A stretch of 23,979 nucleotides of DNA from UBA2588 sp964343075 (GCA_964343075.1 CAYFGT010000019.1:1-23979), one strand, 5' to 3'; positions 1 to 7,110 are shown, numbered from the stretch's first letter. Notes: a model not told the origin generated them from the letters alone. Numbers and translations: made by a program.

Positions 1-89
1 AGCCTCAGTAGTTTCTTCAGCGGCTGGAGCTTCAGCGGTTTCTTCAGCGGCTGGAGCTTCAGTGGTTTGCTCGGTGGTTTGCTCGGTGG
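1..89. repeat. Tandem repeats coding for the S6 C-terminal tail
   Basis: A 27-bp unit occurs twice in tandem at 12-38 and 39-65, differing at about one base. A degraded partial copy lies at 1-11. A 12-bp unit (TTTGCTCGGTGG) occurs twice at 66-77 and 78-89. Both units are multiples of three and keep the rpsF frame, so copy-number change would lengthen or shorten the tail without a frameshift. Confidence 0.85.
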
Positions 90-540
90 TAGAAGGCTCC
101 GGTGAGACGTTTGATTGGTGGTCCCTGTTTCCGTCTCGGTTTCCTCCGTACTGAGGACGCTGGCCTTGGTATCCAGGACGACGTCCAAGAGGGGCGTCTG
201 CAGAACCGGGGTTAACTGCGTCCAGTGGAACCTCGGCTTCTTCATCTGTAATGGAAACGATTAAAGATCTGAGGACCCTTTCATCTAATTTTAGAAGGTT
301 TTCGAGTTCTTTGTTGAAAGGGGACTCGGTTTCAAAACGAGATAAATGGTAAGTCCCTTCTAGATATTTCTGTTGGCCTTTTTGTATTGGGTAGGCCAGT
401 CTTCTTGTACCCCATGAATGTTCAGATTTCACAGTGCCTTGGTTCGAAGATATAAATGTCTTCACTGAATCCCACACTTCGGTATCTTCTGATTGGTTGA
501 GCATAGGGCTCAAAATCACAACTATTTCGTATTGACGCAA
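1..540 (-). CDS. rpsF: 30S ribosomal protein S6 (bS6), partial, with a long repetitive acidic tail
   Basis: Small-subunit ribosomal protein that binds 16S rRNA next to bS18. The start is a TTG at 540-538 with AGGAG at 550-546, 5 nt away. The N-terminus LRQYEIVVILSP and the segment WGTRRLAYPI match the S6 family, and the family core ends near residue 105. After it come an Arg/Gly/Asn/Gln-rich linker (about residues 117-142) and a Thr/Glu/Ala-rich tail with 4-residue (TTEQ) and 9-residue (EAPAAEETA) repeats. The frame is still open at base 1 after 180 codons, so the C-terminus lies outside the window. Typical S6 proteins are about 95-135 residues, so this one is much longer. The non-ATG start makes it easy to miss. 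Downstream genes (perhaps ssb and rpsR, by analogy with other bacteria) are not visible. The S6 identity is certain; the role of the tail is unknown. Confidence 0.95.
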   Translation of the reverse strand, partial: MRQYEIVVILSPMLNQSEDTEVWDSVKTFISSNQGTVKSEHSWGTRRLAYPIQKGQQKYLEGTYHLSRFETESPFNKELENLLKLDERVLRSLIVSITDEEAEVPLDAVNPGSADAPLGRRPGYQGQRPQYGGNRDGNRDHQSNVSPEPSTTEQTTEQTTEAPAAEETAEAPAAEETTEA

Positions 541-575
541 ATTTACTCCTACATATAAAAACGAGAATGCAGGCA

Positions 576-604
576 ATTATACCAAAGGATATGTTGGGAC
601 TCAA
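576..604 (-). promoter_or_regulatory. Sigma-70-type promoter of rpsF
   Basis: On the minus strand TTGAGT (604-599) is followed by a 17-nt spacer and a perfect TATAAT (581-576). Transcription would start about 30 nt before the rpsF TTG codon. It sits just past the glyA stop codon, so rpsF can be transcribed independently of glyA. Confidence 0.7.
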
Positions 605-612
605 CTAAGTTA

Positions 613-1854
613 TTAATCTATCCCAGGTACAGGATGAGAGCTTGCTAGATCCTTTACTTGGGATGATAAGTCGGACAGAGTATCCGAATTACCTTTGTTT
701 GATAAAGCACTAATGATGATATCTGCAACCTTTTTGACTTCATCTTCTGTAAATCCTCTGCTAGTGATAGCAGCGGTACCTACCCTAAGGCCGCTTGTTA
801 CTCGAGCTGGTTTGGGATCCCAAGGGATAGAGTTTTTGTTTACGATCACTCCGATGTCTTGAAGTATCTGTTCCGCTTCTTGACCAGTTAATCCAAGTGG
901 GGTTACGTCTGCTAATATCAAATGGTTATCTGTGCCCCCAGAGATTAATCGCATTCCAGATTCTGCTAGTTGTTTAGCCATCACATTGGCGTTTTGGATT
1001 ACATGGTCTGCGTATTGGGAAAATTCTGGAGTAAGAGCTTCTCCAAAGCATACTGCTTTAGCTGCTATGACATGCATGAATGGGCCACCTTGTGAATATG
1101 GGAAAACGCTGTAATCGACTTTTTTGGCGAGTTCCTCGGTGCACAAGACTATTCCTCCTCTAGGTCCTCGGAGAGTTTTTTGAGTAGTAGAAGTGATAAT
1201 ATCTGCAAATCCTGCTGGTGAAGGATGGGCTCCTCCAGCTATCAGTCCAGAGATATGTGCCATATCAACCATTAGTAAGGCCCCAATTAAATTAGCGATA
1301 GCCCTTAGCCTTTGAAAATCGATGACTCTTGGGTAAGCACTACATCCGGCGACTATCAGTTTTGGCGAGTGTTTTTTAGCCAGAGATTCAATTTCATCGT
1401 AATCAATCGTTTCTGTTTCTTTTGTTACTCCATACGGGACAAAATTATATAAATTACCAGAAAAACTCACTTTGGCACCATGCGTGAGGTGCCCTCCTTG
1501 GTCCAAACGCATTCCTAATACGGTGTCTCCAGGGTCTAACACAGCAAAATATGCTGCCATATTAGCTTGTGCGCCACTATGGGGCTGAACATTTGCATGT
1601 GGCATTTCGAATAATTGTTTAGCTCTGTCTATAGCAATAGATTCAGCTACATCTACGAATTCGCATCCAGCATAGTACCGCTTGCCCGGGTAACCTTCTG
1701 CGTATTTGTTACCCATAAGACTTGATTGCGCCTCAATAACATTTTTGCTCGCATAATTTTCAGATGCTATTAAAACAATATTATCTGTTTGTCTACGTAT
1801 TTCATTTTGCATGGCTTCGTAAATAGCTGGGTCTGCTGTTATTAAATTAGACAT
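613..1854 (-). CDS. glyA: Serine hydroxymethyltransferase
   Basis: PLP enzyme that converts serine plus tetrahydrofolate to glycine plus 5,10-methylene-THF, the main cytosolic source of one-carbon units. The 413-residue length is normal for the family. Visible motifs are SENYAS near residue 31, the ligand segment DMAHISGLIAGG near 197, and the PLP-binding STTQKTLRGPRGG with Lys226. AAGGAA lies 10 nt upstream of the ATG. The gene is 30 nt downstream of the unidentified 258-residue ORF and 72 nt upstream of rpsF in the same direction. No terminator is visible after it, so readthrough into rpsF is likely. Confidence 0.98.
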   Translation of the reverse strand: MSNLITADPAIYEAMQNEIRRQTDNIVLIASENYASKNVIEAQSSLMGNKYAEGYPGKRYYAGCEFVDVAESIAIDRAKQLFEMPHANVQPHSGAQANMAAYFAVLDPGDTVLGMRLDQGGHLTHGAKVSFSGNLYNFVPYGVTKETETIDYDEIESLAKKHSPKLIVAGCSAYPRVIDFQRLRAIANLIGALLMVDMAHISGLIAGGAHPSPAGFADIITSTTQKTLRGPRGGIVLCTEELAKKVDYSVFPYSQGGPFMHVIAAKAVCFGEALTPEFSQYADHVIQNANVMAKQLAESGMRLISGGTDNHLILADVTPLGLTGQEAEQILQDIGVIVNKNSIPWDPKPARVTSGLRVGTAAITSRGFTEDEVKKVADIIISALSNKGNSDTLSDLSSQVKDLASSHPVPGID

Positions 1855-1884
1855 AAATCATATATTCCTTTATTAATTTGGTGC

Positions 1885-2661
1885 TTATTCTAAAGCAGTA
1901 ATTTGTTCATCTAGTTTCTTTACACTTTCGTAGTCTTCTTCCGCAATTTTGTAACATCTGTCTAAGTACAAACTGGCGATTAGTAACCCATTTGGTTCGG
2001 TATTGGTTGCAGCAGAGATCAATTCGCTGATCTTAAATACGGATGGTAAATGGCTCGACAACGATCGCAATTCAGAAGTTGTTTCCTCTGCCATGATAAT
2101 ATCTTGTGAGTCCTGAGCAAATTTGAGTTTGCTTAAGAGTTTTGTTAACTCGGACAGTTTGTCTTTTTCGGTCAATAGGTCGAATAACACATCATTTACA
2201 TCAAATGAAGTATCCTGGGATATTCTTGTATTGATTTGGGGATCTTGAGCTGTGGAGGACCCCCCTGATATTTCAATTGCAGAATAAGATGAGCTGTATT
2301 CCTGTACTGTATTGTTTGCTAATTCCATAAGCCTGGTGACGTCATAAGAAAAGATACTACCTCCATTAATGAGATCATCAGATCTAAGCAGAGCAATTTC
2401 TCGCAATTGCTCCAGGGAGTAATTATCTTCGGGTGCTGGAGGCATGGAGAAAGACGTGAGATTCTCCGTAGGAATTTCTCCGAGAGTAGAGGCTAAAAAT
2501 GGTGGAACATATTTGGACAAATCTGATTTCAAAGGCAATATAACAATATAAGATGAATATACTTTTTCAGGTTCTGTAGAAACCGTGAAATACACTAAAG
2601 CATGTCCTTTGGGATTAATGGGGTCTCCTAGATCAAAAATCATAATTACAACCACTCTCAT
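1885..2661 (-). CDS. Unidentified protein, 252-258 residues
   Basis: I do not recognise this family. It is a soluble protein with no signal peptide or membrane segment. The first ~100 residues are mixed alpha/beta-like (segment DLGDPINPKGHALVYF), followed by a Ser/Thr/Gln-rich stretch near residues 125-150. The C-terminal ~100 residues are helical and acidic/leucine-rich, with possible coiled coil (LTEKDKLSELTKLLSKLKF). The first ATG (2661) has no ribosome-binding site and lies almost on the predicted transcription start, because a TATAAT occurs at 2672-2667. The in-frame ATG at 2643, preceded by GAGAGTGG, may be the real start and would give 252 residues. It heads the transcription unit leading into glyA and rpsF, which hints at a growth- or translation-linked housekeeping role, but this is only context. 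Confidence 0.75.
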   Translation of the reverse strand: MRVVVIMIFDLGDPINPKGHALVYFTVSTEPEKVYSSYIVILPLKSDLSKYVPPFLASTLGEIPTENLTSFSMPPAPEDNYSLEQLREIALLRSDDLINGGSIFSYDVTRLMELANNTVQEYSSSYSAIEISGGSSTAQDPQINTRISQDTSFDVNDVLFDLLTEKDKLSELTKLLSKLKFAQDSQDIIMAEETTSELRSLSSHLPSVFKISELISAATNTEPNGLLIASLYLDRCYKIAEEDYESVKKLDEQITALE

Positions 2662-2707
2662 TAGAAATTATAGAAGATTTGTTACCGAAGGGCTACATCT
2701 TTCATGC

Positions 2708-2742
2708 ACTGATTATCAGTAATCAAGTGAATCCACTTGATT
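2708..2742. promoter_or_regulatory. Two adjacent inverted repeats, probable operator
   Basis: ACTGAT-T-ATCAGT (2708-2720) is directly followed by a perfect 9-4-9 inverted repeat, AATCAAGTG (2721-2729) and CACTTGATT (2734-2742). The latter ends on the first base of the -35 box of the MaoC operon. The region lies between divergent genes, so it is not a 3' terminator. The dyad geometry suits a dimeric repressor; its identity is unknown. Confidence 0.55.
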
Positions 2743-2770
2743 TAACATTGGTACTCAAATATTGTATTAT
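2742..2770 (+). promoter_or_regulatory. Promoter of the MaoC/SelW-like operon
   Basis: TTAACA (2742-2747), a 17-nt spacer and TATTAT (2765-2770) each differ from the sigma-70 consensus by one base. Transcription would begin near 2777, which excludes the in-frame TTG at 2762 as a start codon for the first gene. Confidence 0.6.
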
Positions 2771-2809
2771 GTAATTTGTTCAAATGAAGGCAAAAATATC
2801 GGAGGTTCT

Positions 2810-3229
2810 ATGTCCGAAGAAAATTTGAAAAATTTTGTTTATGACGACGTAGTTATAGGAGAAGCTTTAGGCAGTTATTCTTATGTCTTAACTGAGGACA
2901 TGTTGGATACGTTCAGAAAAGCGGTTGAAGATCCAGAAGCTAGGTTCCCTACTTTGGGTGTTAAGCATGACGCTACAGCGTTCGCTATGGTTTACGACGA
3001 TCAAGTCGGTACGGTGAACGCGGGTAATGAGGTAGAGTTCTTCAATCCCCCTATACCAGGTAAAAAAATTATTGTTACAGGTAAGATCCAAGATAAATAT
3101 ACAAAAAGGGATAACCCATACATTGTGATTGAAGCCACAGCAGAAGATGAAGATGGAAGGCTTATTGAAAAATTGAGGACTTACCAGATTAAAAAACCGG
3201 AGGTATTAGGTAAGAAATGGCAAAAATAA
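2810..3229 (+). CDS. MaoC-like hot-dog-fold protein (FAS1-type dehydratase N-terminal-like)
   Basis: Likely one half of a two-subunit (R)-specific enoyl/hydroxyacyl thioester hydratase-dehydratase. I chose the ATG at 2810, giving 139 residues, because GGAGG lies 4 nt upstream. An upstream in-frame TTG at 2762 overlaps the -10 box. The protein has the hot-dog pattern: an N-terminal strand, a central helix around FPTLGVKHDATAFAMVY, then GNEVEFFNPPIPGKKIIVTGKI, the usual solvent-exposed turn with a beta-meander. It overlaps the next gene, another MaoC-like ORF, by 13 nt, the arrangement seen for paired half-size MaoC subunits. The catalytic Asp/His pair is not obvious in this half and is more likely supplied by the partner. 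The fold is fairly sure; the substrate is unknown. Confidence 0.8.
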   Translation: MSEENLKNFVYDDVVIGEALGSYSYVLTEDMLDTFRKAVEDPEARFPTLGVKHDATAFAMVYDDQVGTVNAGNEVEFFNPPIPGKKIIVTGKIQDKYTKRDNPYIVIEATAEDEDGRLIEKLRTYQIKKPEVLGKKWQK

Positions 3230-3633
3230 ATGTTGATGATGTATTACCTAGTGTGACTAAAAGCATTACCCAAGAAAAAATTGAATTATTTGAGGATTGT
3301 GGAATATTGGACCGACAAAATATTCATAATAATCCTGAAATCGCCAAACAAAGATTGAAATTTGATCATCCCATCGCATCAGGTCGAATGTCTGTGACTT
3401 ATGCAGCTGAGATAATTAGAAAATACGTTGGTGATGAAAACTTTCATCATTCTGGGACTGTTAACTTGAAATATTTAAAACCGCTCATTCAAGGTGATAC
3501 CGTTAGTGTGAGTGGAACAGTAATATCTACTGAGGAAACGGAAACAGGATTATTGGTAACAATAAATATACATTGTGAAAATCAAAACGGTGAGACAACT
3601 GCTATTGGGCAAGGAACTGCAGTAGTCAAATAG
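3217..3633 (+). CDS. MaoC-like dehydratase, second subunit
   Basis: A 138-residue hot-dog-fold protein of the MaoC/R-hydratase type, acting on acyl thioesters. The segment FDHPIASGRMSVTYAAEII corresponds to the family's central helix, where a His/Gly motif approaches the thioester. LKYLKPLIQGDTVSVSGTVI is the typical strand-turn-strand. The ATG lies inside the preceding gene (13-nt overlap, different frame), with AGG about 6 nt upstream, so translation is probably coupled and a 1:1 heterodimer is likely. The selenoprotein-like gene follows after 11 nt. Family membership is solid, but a specific pathway (fatty acid, hydroxyacyl-CoA or polyketide) cannot be read from the sequence. Confidence 0.82.
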   Translation: MAKINVDDVLPSVTKSITQEKIELFEDCGILDRQNIHNNPEIAKQRLKFDHPIASGRMSVTYAAEIIRKYVGDENFHHSGTVNLKYLKPLIQGDTVSVSGTVISTEETETGLLVTINIHCENQNGETTAIGQGTAVVK

Positions 3634-3644
3634 AGGAGTGGATT

Positions 3645-3947
3645 ATGGCGAATGCTGAATTTGGCAAGGTTGAATTAGAGATCGTATATTGTGTTCCTTG
3701 AGGATACCATGCTTTGGCCACGTGGCTGGCTACAGAAATTTGGAGATCACAAGATGTAGGAGACATAGCGATTAAATTAACTCCTGCTGGCGGTGGACGA
3801 CTTGAGATATATCTTGATGGAGATAAAATCTTTGACCGTAAAGATGAAAATGGTGTGTACCCCAACCTTACACGAGTTAATGAGCTCAAGATGGTTGTAG
3901 CTGACAAAATTTTTGAAATTGATGAATCAGTATCTAATTCTGTTTAA
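3645..3947 (+). CDS. SelW/Rdx-family selenoprotein with CxxU motif (UGA = Sec at 3699-3701)
   Basis: Small thioredoxin-like redox protein of the Rdx (SelW/SelT/SelH-like) family, predicted to use a thiol/selenol pair in thiol-disulfide or peroxide chemistry in the cytoplasm. The frame from ATG 3645 (GAGGAG 5 nt upstream) reads 18 codons, then TGA, then 81 codons to TAA at 3945, giving 100 residues with Sec19. Read through, residues 14-33 are VYCVP-U-GYHALATWLATEIW. This is the family's beta-strand, CxxU/CxxC loop and first helix (compare YCGAU-GY in mammalian SelW). The downstream part (IKLTPAGGGRLEIYLDGDKIFDR) matches the family's core strands. Homology on both sides of the TGA, in one frame, argues against a true stop. 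A hairpin just after the UGA looks like a bacterial SECIS. It lies 11 nt after the second MaoC gene and 11 nt before the pentapeptide gene. A sequencing error or pseudogene is the alternative. Confidence 0.85.
3712..3735 (+). promoter_or_regulatory. Candidate bacterial SECIS hairpin
   Basis: Bases 3715-3720 pair with 3727-3732 (one G-U wobble). After a T/C mismatch, 3712-3713 pair with 3734-3735. The apical loop is CGTGGC (3721-3726), with G as its second base and a GU step, and it begins 19 nt after the UGA. This agrees with the known bacterial SECIS rules: small loop, early G, apex about 16-37 nt from UGA. The structure lies inside the coding region, as expected for bacteria. It was drawn by hand without energy calculation. 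Confidence 0.55.
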
Positions 3948-3958
3948 AAGAGGCTCAA

Positions 3959-4660
3959 GTGAATCCTGAACACGTTAAAATAGTGATGCAAGGCACAGAA
4001 TCTCTTAATACATGGCGAGAAGTAGTCCTGAATCAACATATCCAATTGGATTTGAGTGATTGTGATTTGTCTGGCATAGACCTAACTGGCGCTAAGTTAG
4101 GTAACGCGATCCTATCTAATTCAAATTTGCAAAACGCGAAATTATCAAACGCTAATCTGGCGAATGCCGACTTGAGCGGAGCTAATTTGGAGTACTGTGA
4201 TTTGGCTCGAGCATCTCTTGAAGGATGCAATTTAAAAGGTGCGAACTTGTACAATGCTAACCTTTTTTGGGCTGATGTTAAAAATTCTAATGTTTCCAAT
4301 TGTAATTTGAGGAATTCCAGATTAATGAGAACTTGTTTTGTGGCTTCAGACTTAAGTGAATCAGACTGCAGCCAATCCACCATGATTGAAGTGGACTTTC
4401 GGAATGCAGATCTTAGGAATGCAACCTTTAGGAATTCTAATATGAATGGGGCGGATATGAGTAGATCAGTTATGGAAGGAGCAGACTTCCAATATGCAAT
4501 GATCAGAGATTCTCATTGGATTATGGCAGATTTACGCGGAGCTAATTACAGTAATGCAAGCTTGTATCGGGTTGATATGACTATGGCAAAATATGATCAA
4601 TCTACAGTATTCCCTCCTGGATTTGATCCTGAATATTCTCCTCAAGATAATGATTATTAG
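3959..4660 (+). CDS. Pentapeptide-repeat protein
   Basis: 233-residue protein made almost wholly of A(D/N)LXX pentapeptide repeats from about residue 30 to 215 (for example DLSGANLEYCDLARASLEG). These fold as a right-handed quadrilateral beta-helix. There is no signal peptide or membrane segment. The C-terminal YDQSTVFPPGFDPE is a common cap in this family. It uses a GTG start with AAGAGG 5 nt upstream, 11 nt after the SelW-like gene. Some family members (MfpA, Qnr) mimic DNA and protect gyrase, but most have no known function and nothing here singles out gyrase. Cys-containing repeats (near residues 35, 74, 85, 110) are more frequent than usual. Function not assigned. Confidence 0.9.
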   Translation: MNPEHVKIVMQGTESLNTWREVVLNQHIQLDLSDCDLSGIDLTGAKLGNAILSNSNLQNAKLSNANLANADLSGANLEYCDLARASLEGCNLKGANLYNANLFWADVKNSNVSNCNLRNSRLMRTCFVASDLSESDCSQSTMIEVDFRNADLRNATFRNSNMNGADMSRSVMEGADFQYAMIRDSHWIMADLRGANYSNASLYRVDMTMAKYDQSTVFPPGFDPEYSPQDNDY

Positions 4661-4688
4661 TATACTGGTGTACTGAAGGGAGCGAAGT

Positions 4689-5570
4689 GTGGAAATCAAA
4701 ATTGTAAAATCAATGAGTTCAGAATCTGGGTGCACCTTAACAGCCTTGGCATTAGCTAAAAAAAGCCTTGAAAAAGATAAGAACGTACTGTTCTTATCGT
4801 ATGATAAATATGAACTCGAAATTATTGGAACATTGTTCAAGAGTGATAAGTTTTGTCACAGAAGTTTAAATGATATTAAAGTGTTGGAAATGTCTGATAT
4901 TGATTCAGATGTTGTAATTGTAGACCAAGGGATAAATGAACAACCTAATATAGATGCATCCACAGTTGAATATCAAATAATACATGTTCATGATTGTTCT
5001 GTGACGTTTGATATAGATCTAGACAAGGTTTTTGCAAAACAAAACGTTACTCTTTTACTGAATAAAATTCCTGTTTACGAATCTAGACCTGTACATGAAA
5101 TGGTCCAAAAGATTAGCGAATTGAACGGGCAAGTTTTAGCTACTCTGCATGAAGATAAATTCTTGCAAGGGATGACATTAGAAGAACTTGTGAATGCGGT
5201 GAACGGGAGCTTGATAGATGAATCTGTAACAAATAAACCATATATCGCAAAATTTCTAATAGGTGGCAATATTATGGATTCAGGAGAAGGCTATTTTGGA
5301 CGGTACGAAAATCAAGCAGTTATTACAAGAGGGGGACGGCCAGATATTCAAATGGCAAGTATAATGGCAGGGACAAAATGCCTGGTTTTGACTCAAGATA
5401 CAGAACCTACGGAATATATTATTTCAGAAGCCCGTAAGCATAAGGTACCTTTGATTTCGGTTACCTCTGGCACAGAAGATACAATTGAGCTTCTTTCTAG
5501 ATCGTTTGGTAATAAATCGATTTGTTTAGAAAGGATTGATCGATTCTTGGAATTGCTTGAGCAAAATTAG
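4689..5570 (+). CDS. P-loop-like / DRTGG-domain protein (BioD-like, phosphotransacetylase N-terminal type)
   Basis: 293 residues in two parts. Residues 1-185 resemble the dethiobiotin-synthetase-like P-loop fold found at the N-terminus of some phosphate acetyltransferases. Residues about 188-280 are a DRTGG domain (FLIGGNIMDSG ... QAVITRGGRPDIQMASI ... KCLVLTQ ... VPLISVTSGT). No acetyltransferase catalytic domain follows, so this is a stand-alone, probably regulatory, version. The Walker A region reads SSESGCTLTALALAKK: the usual Lys of GK(S/T) is Cys15, so nucleotide binding may be lost or altered. A Walker-B-like strand DVVIVDQG is still present. GTG start with GGGAG 6 nt upstream. It is last in the plus-strand operon and ends 2 nt before the convergent lipoprotein gene. 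Confidence 0.75.
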   Translation: MEIKIVKSMSSESGCTLTALALAKKSLEKDKNVLFLSYDKYELEIIGTLFKSDKFCHRSLNDIKVLEMSDIDSDVVIVDQGINEQPNIDASTVEYQIIHVHDCSVTFDIDLDKVFAKQNVTLLLNKIPVYESRPVHEMVQKISELNGQVLATLHEDKFLQGMTLEELVNAVNGSLIDESVTNKPYIAKFLIGGNIMDSGEGYFGRYENQAVITRGGRPDIQMASIMAGTKCLVLTQDTEPTEYIISEARKHKVPLISVTSGTEDTIELLSRSFGNKSICLERIDRFLELLEQN

Positions 5571-5572
5571 TA

Positions 5573-7108
5573 CTATAATTCAGTATTCAGGAAATTCAAG
5601 ATATCATATGCAATACACGTAAGTCCCGTTGCCATATACGGAGCATCACACACTCCTCTTTGATGCCCGAGTTCTGAATTGGCAAGTACAGATATGGATA
5701 TATCCATTTTAGGTGAATACATTAATATAGAGCTGTACCCACCACCACCACCAGGATGACCGTATGTCATTAGATTGGTACCATCAGACATGGGATGGTA
5801 TCGTCTGGCGATATGATAACCATAATTTTGAGTGACTCCTGCTAATATGATATTTTCCTCTATTATTGAACCTATTAGCGCCTTTCTGGAAGAGTCTGAT
5901 AATGCTTTACCGTGTTGGCTATATAATTCATAGCCCCAAATCGCCATATTTTCAGCTGTTGTAAATCCGCCAGCACCAGCCCACGCTAATCTGCCATCTT
6001 GTTCATAATAGTCGATCTGGTACCAATCTGGCGCACCTAGCGGTTTCATTTTTGTTAAGTCGCCAAATCCACCAACACCGCCATACATGGAGTAATTTGC
6101 GTGAGGTGCTGCCATATTGGATGGGATCCTTGTAGCAGGTCTAAACCCAATTTGTAACGATAGGGGAGAAAATAACTTCTCCTGATAGAGTTTTGCGAGT
6201 TGGGTTTGGGCTTGGTACTGAGCAATTAAGCCCAGCAAAACAGAGCTATTGTTTGAATATTCATATCCTCCAGGGTTAGCTCCTGGTTTAGTAGTTAAAG
6301 CTAGGTAATCGGTAGGATGCCAATCAGGTTTGGTTACCACATAATTAATATACTGAGAATTAGTATCTTTATCCCCGTGTCCTCCTCTCATCAGAAGTAA
6401 CTCTTCTACAGTACTATCAGGGAATAATTTGGGATTGAGCTTTTGGTATAGTGAATGTCCTTTTAGGAGGTCGGATATCTTATCATCCATGTCATAAAGC
6501 CCATCTTCGACCTGATTGAGTATCAAGGCGCTCAAAAAAGTTTTGGAGGTGCTCATGATACCTATAGGACTATCTGTTCTGAGACTTACGCCTTCCTTTG
6601 CACTGCCACGAGAAGCTGACCACAATTTGTTACCTGAAACAACTGCTACAGAAATGCCCATTTTGGTTGATAGTGGATCAAAGTTGCTCCCTACGATTTG
6701 AGTCAGTTTGGTATCAATATCCTTATTGAAGGAGTTGTAGCCGGTTTTGTTAGTGAATTCTGGGGAGTCAAGTTTTTCATAAGGTACGTACTTCAGATTT
6801 GAAGCGGAAGAAACTGTTTTCGTTTTGGTTATATCTTGCTGAGGTTGGTTGTTCGGTTTGTTGGTAGTTAAAGGTTCAACAGGTGCTTGAGTAGGCGCAT
6901 CCTTATTTGAGGTAGAATTGGACGTTTCTGTCGATTTGGGAACGTTTGCGGAGGGTTCTGCAATTATAGGTTTGTCAGACTGTTGGTCTACGTGGGTCAC
7001 TGCAGTGGATACAGGATTCGTGGGAGTGATAGTATCTGTTCCCGTATCACTCTTGCAGCCAATAAATAAAACTGACAGAATTAGTGCAAAACCAATGAAA
7101 CCGCGCAT
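5573..7108 (-). CDS. Lipoprotein of the serine beta-lactamase / D-Ala-D-Ala carboxypeptidase (class C) family
   Basis: 511 residues. A short hydrophobic signal ends in LFIG-Cys18, a lipobox with Phe at -3, so the protein is predicted to be lipidated and tethered outside the cytoplasmic membrane. Residues 19-105 are a low-complexity Thr/Ser/Pro/Asn-rich linker. The catalytic domain (about 110-511) carries the three class C signatures: Ser186-Thr-Ser-Lys189 (SxxK), Tyr284-Ser-Asn286 (YxN), and His451-Pro-Gly453 followed by five glycines in all. Such proteins act on peptidoglycan peptides or on small esters/amides; true beta-lactamase activity cannot be inferred. It starts 2 nt after the ABM-fold gene, with GGAA just upstream, and is last in its operon. 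The gene tail faces the DRTGG gene. Confidence 0.88.
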   Translation of the reverse strand: MRGFIGFALILSVLFIGCKSDTGTDTITPTNPVSTAVTHVDQQSDKPIIAEPSANVPKSTETSNSTSNKDAPTQAPVEPLTTNKPNNQPQQDITKTKTVSSASNLKYVPYEKLDSPEFTNKTGYNSFNKDIDTKLTQIVGSNFDPLSTKMGISVAVVSGNKLWSASRGSAKEGVSLRTDSPIGIMSTSKTFLSALILNQVEDGLYDMDDKISDLLKGHSLYQKLNPKLFPDSTVEELLLMRGGHGDKDTNSQYINYVVTKPDWHPTDYLALTTKPGANPGGYEYSNNSSVLLGLIAQYQAQTQLAKLYQEKLFSPLSLQIGFRPATRIPSNMAAPHANYSMYGGVGGFGDLTKMKPLGAPDWYQIDYYEQDGRLAWAGAGGFTTAENMAIWGYELYSQHGKALSDSSRKALIGSIIEENIILAGVTQNYGYHIARRYHPMSDGTNLMTYGHPGGGGGYSSILMYSPKMDISISVLANSELGHQRGVCDAPYMATGLTCIAYDILNFLNTEL

Positions 7109-7110
7109 TA

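Noticed and set aside
2762..2809. N-terminal extension of the first MaoC-like protein from TTG 2762
   Set aside because: The TTG lies in the -10 region of the promoter. ATG 2810 has GGAGG.
3699..3701. TGA as a genuine stop, with a new start at TTG 3714 giving a 77-residue protein
   Set aside because: The frame before the TGA has a good ribosome-binding site and encodes the family's first strand and redox Cys. The TTG start would delete the active site and has no ribosome-binding site.
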